Positions 61,894 to 64,000 of a DNA stretch of 64,000 bases are shown one piece after another; position 1 is the stretch's first letter; every line of letters starts with the position of its first letter. The notes beneath the pieces are model-generated. The model was not told the origin of the DNA. It worked only from the letters and a program-made list of their open reading frames with translations, and ran no database searches. A program made the position numbers and the translations under genes. Source of the DNA: Parietichytrium sp. I65-24A (lineage: Eukaryota; Sar; Bigyra; Thraustochytrida; Thraustochytriidae); assembly GCA_012862575.1 (NCBI GenBank), contig BLSF01000057.1:1-64000 (forward strand). The letters run 5' to 3'.

Positions 61894-62619
61894 ATGGAGG
61901 ACTCCAAGACGGACATTGTGGAGAGGCTGTTTCCGGCCGGAACGCAAGCTTCGTTCGGGGCGATGAGCGGGCTAGCGGCGGGGTACGCGCTGCGGCAGGG
62001 CGGTAAAGTAGTTGGTGTGCTTTTGGGCGGTGGTTTCATGTTCATGCAGTCGCTGGCGTACATGGGTTACGTGGAAGTGGACTGGCGCAAAGTGGAACGG
62101 ACGTACAACCGCGTCTTGGACCGCGACCACGACGGCAAAGTCACGGCCAAGGATTTCCAGATGATGCTAGATAACACCACGGAGGTGCTAAAGTTCAATT
62201 TGCCGGCTGGTAGCGGCTTCGCCGCTGGGTTCACTTATGGTCTGAGCGGGTCGTTGAAAATGGCTCTAGGCACCGCAGCGGTTTACGGTGGAGCGACCTC
62301 CGCTGCTCTCGGTGGCGTGCCCACCGACCTGTTCTCCGCTCAGGGCCTGCAGCGCTTGGCTAGCGAAGGCGTCTCCGGACTGCCTTCGATGTCCCAAGTC
62401 ATGGGATCGATGCCAAAGATCGAGCACGCAGACCCGAAGCAGCAGCTGGAGAAGCGACTCAAGGAACGCTCCATCGAAGAGCTTCGCCAGATTGAGTTTG
62501 ACCTGAAGCACGACATCGGTCTGTCCAGCTCTCTGCTTGGCGTCAAAACCGATGTCTTTGACAAGAAAGAGCTCCTTGACCAGATCGAGGGCGCTAAAAA
62601 GTTTGTCAAGGGTTACTAA
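61894..62619 (+). CDS. FUN14-domain protein with EF-hand loop and SAP-like C-terminus
   Basis: 241 residues from the ATG at 61894; the frame upstream starts only at a GTG. Residues 19-120 match FUN14/FUNDC: FGAMSGLAAGYALRQGGKVV, GGGFMFMQSLAYMGYVEVDW and SGFAAGFTYGL, that is the membrane helices of the outer mitochondrial membrane family. The inter-helix segment holds an EF-hand-like loop, DRDHDGKVTAKD (76-87), with Asp in positions 1, 3, 5 and 12. After a Gly/Ala-rich stretch, residues 182-237 form a charged helix followed by ELRQIEFDLKHDI...FDKKELLDQI, which resembles a SAP/ARMET-type helical hairpin. The N-terminus is too short to carry the mitophagy LIR region of animal FUNDC1. A mitochondrial, calcium-responsive role is inference. 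It converges with the lipase gene. Confidence 0.85.
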   Translation: MEDSKTDIVERLFPAGTQASFGAMSGLAAGYALRQGGKVVGVLLGGGFMFMQSLAYMGYVEVDWRKVERTYNRVLDRDHDGKVTAKDFQMMLDNTTEVLKFNLPAGSGFAAGFTYGLSGSLKMALGTAAVYGGATSAALGGVPTDLFSAQGLQRLASEGVSGLPSMSQVMGSMPKIEHADPKQQLEKRLKERSIEELRQIEFDLKHDIGLSSSLLGVKTDVFDKKELLDQIEGAKKFVKGY

Positions 62620-62844
62620 AGCCCTCCAAATCGAGCGCTTTTGTGGCTGCACCGTTTTATAAAAAATTAAATTCGCTTGAATGATTGCCTGAACAAAAGG
62701 AGACGGAGAAGAACCGATTTTAACTTTATTCTCAAATTTATCATGTCTTCCATGTTGGTGTACCGGCAGGTTATTTTCATTAATCGCTGCGCTCCTCTTG
62801 CCGGCCGAGGCGTTGATCTTGATTCACTGTTCGTCTATGTTTGC

Positions 62845-63954
62845 TCATATTCCGCAAGCCTCTTCAAAGGTCTGGTTGCCTTTTTGCGTAGGCACTGGGT
62901 ATCCGTAGTCGGTGACACAGCTGCAGAGGAGTGGGCGCTCATTTCCGCTTGTTGGATTGTTTCCGCACTTGTAGAGAAGCTCGCAGAGTGTGCGCAAATT
63001 TTCGTGGCAACCTATAATGTCATTTGAGGTGGCCGTGCAGTTGATGCGCTGGAAAAGGGTCGCGCGGTCATCCGTATGGGCCACTGGGTCGCGGTCCGGG
63101 ACAATATTGAAGGTGTACGTGTTTAAATCGTACAAAGTGAGCTCTGGGTCGAAGGACCTGCGTGAAAGTACGGCGTTCGGCCCCGACACTCCGATTGCTG
63201 GCGTCTTCGTTTGCGCGCCAGTGATCATAGCGATGCCTCCGCCAAGACTGTGCCCTGTAATGGCAAGCCTTGTGTAGTTTTTCTCCTCGTAAAGCCAGTT
63301 TACGAATGCAGTTGTTTGTTTGTAGTAGCTCACTCTTTCCAAGTTGCTGGATTCGAGCGAAGATATGTACTTGATCAGATTTGGCAGCACTGGCGTCCAA
63401 ATGTCCCCTGCCGGGAGGAGTATGCGGACAAGCTGCATGAAGAGAGCACTCATCCACAGTTGCATGTCTGCAAATAGGTCGAAAGAATTTTGTGTTCCTC
63501 TGACGGCAACAACAGAGGTATTTAGGCTCTCGAATTCGATGAGCTTGAAGCTCACCGTCGTTTGGATGCGGTCGTCTTGGTCCAAGAACTCATCAACCAA
63601 GTTTTGATTGCTGTAGGCTACGCCCTCTCCAAACCAGTCATCGAGGATTTCGTTCGTGGTGTTCTCACTGTAATACGCCAAGTTGGCAAGAAAAACAAAG
63701 TCCACCAGGCTATTTTCGTCTCCGAGGTTCACTACGACACGGTCGTTGGTCTTGCAGGTAGGGTACTGAAGCGACATCTCAGGATCCACTTCGAAGCCGC
63801 GGACAAAGGTAGGCAAGGACGAGGTTCCTAGGAGGCTTTGTGGATCCGCAATTATGCTGGCCACGAAGAGCGCGAGAGCAAGGAGCACACAGAGTGTGAA
63901 GATCAAAATCCACCACATCCTCGTTGTCTGGTTGCTGACTCGCTGAACAATCAT
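62845..63954 (-). CDS. Membrane-anchored class 3 lipase (start may lie beyond the right edge)
   Basis: 369 residues from the first ATG inside the window (63954). The frame stays open upstream to base 64000, so the true start may be outside. A single hydrophobic segment (13-35, MWWILIFTLCVLLALALFVAS) near the N-terminus makes it a type II membrane or signal-anchor protein. The lipase fold shows VAVRGT (149-154, oxyanion region) and the nucleophile elbow GHSLGGG with Ser236. Probable acid Asp287 lies in VPDRDP, and probable base His317 in GCH. Cys-rich ends (LLYKCG, LLCSC) suggest disulfides on the lumenal or outer side. Class 3 lipases hydrolyse tri- or diacylglycerols or galactolipids. Complete triad, so activity is likely; substrate unknown. 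Confidence 0.87.
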   Translation of the reverse strand: MIVQRVSNQTTRMWWILIFTLCVLLALALFVASIIADPQSLLGTSSLPTFVRGFEVDPEMSLQYPTCKTNDRVVVNLGDENSLVDFVFLANLAYYSENTTNEILDDWFGEGVAYSNQNLVDEFLDQDDRIQTTVSFKLIEFESLNTSVVAVRGTQNSFDLFADMQLWMSALFMQLVRILLPAGDIWTPVLPNLIKYISSLESSNLERVSYYKQTTAFVNWLYEEKNYTRLAITGHSLGGGIAMITGAQTKTPAIGVSGPNAVLSRRSFDPELTLYDLNTYTFNIVPDRDPVAHTDDRATLFQRINCTATSNDIIGCHENLRTLCELLYKCGNNPTSGNERPLLCSCVTDYGYPVPTQKGNQTFEEACGI

Positions 63955-64000
63955 GCTAATACGAGCTGCTCGAAGCCATTGGGAGCCGTACGAGTTCGAG

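Noticed and set aside
1-64000. tRNA, rRNA, snRNA genes, CRISPR arrays and virus-like or LTR elements
   Set aside because: I looked for box A/B pairs, U-snRNA hallmarks, spaced repeats, and polymerase or capsid signatures on both strands and saw none convincing by eye. tRNAscan and Infernal would be decisive.

Overview
The window is nuclear DNA from a single-celled eukaryote. Genes are long, mostly intronless and monocistronic on both strands. The two introns I could place are short, with GTAAG donors and CTGAC or CTAAC branch-like sites. Gene content includes an EF-hand/EML/WD40 giant, an ABCA transporter, GATOR1 NPRL3, a multi-domain coactosin, FUN14 and TMEM50. Secreted proteins carry Ser/Pro/Thr 'SPTxxPT' linkers and a GARLCT cysteine module. 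Together these suggest a stramenopile-type protist, with a thraustochytrid-like labyrinthulomycete as my best guess. That is inference from style; no marker gene is present. Stop codon use is standard.

Layout. 1-1947 (-): secreted Cys-rich protein, cut by the left edge. 3224-4027 (-): signal-peptide small heat shock protein with heat-shock elements upstream. 4652-5854 (-): membrane-anchored protein kinase. 8529-10982 (-): asparagine-synthetase-like PP-loop protein with a degraded loop. 11570-13772: two near-identical copies of about 1.07 kb with a single N between them, ending at the 5' side of a cysteine-poor ferredoxin-like protein (13792-14340, probable complex I bridge subunit). 14757-20814 (-): two-exon ABCA transporter. 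22044-22376 (-): small coiled-coil protein. 23840-27028 (+): NPRL3. 27725-28672 (+): 3-ketoacyl-CoA-reductase-like SDR. 28972-29769 (-): MORN protein, followed by a second near-identical tandem pair joined by one N. 34085-35198 (+): two-exon GDPD. 35918-42955 (+): triple EML protein. 43118-43618 (-): TMEM50. 43619-51764: about 8 kb without a credible gene. 51765-57905 (+): 2046-residue secreted mosaic protein. 59660-61141 (+): triple coactosin. 61894-62619 (+): FUN14 protein. 62845-63954 (-): class 3 lipase at the right edge.

The genes do not form a pathway cluster. They are housekeeping and cell-surface genes: membrane and lipid handling (ABCA, SDR, GDPD, lipase, TMEM50), cytoskeleton (EML, coactosin), mitochondria (ferredoxin-like bridge, FUN14), nutrient signalling (NPRL3), and extracellular matrix or adhesion (two secreted proteins). 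No retroelement, virus-like element, rRNA, tRNA or CRISPR was recognised.

The most interesting signals are the PP-loop protein that seems to have lost its ATP-binding loop, the cluster-less ferredoxin, the modular secreted giant, the heat-shock-element array in front of a secretory small heat shock protein, an 11-bp word repeated only between genes, and two N-joined duplications that look like uncollapsed allelic contig ends.
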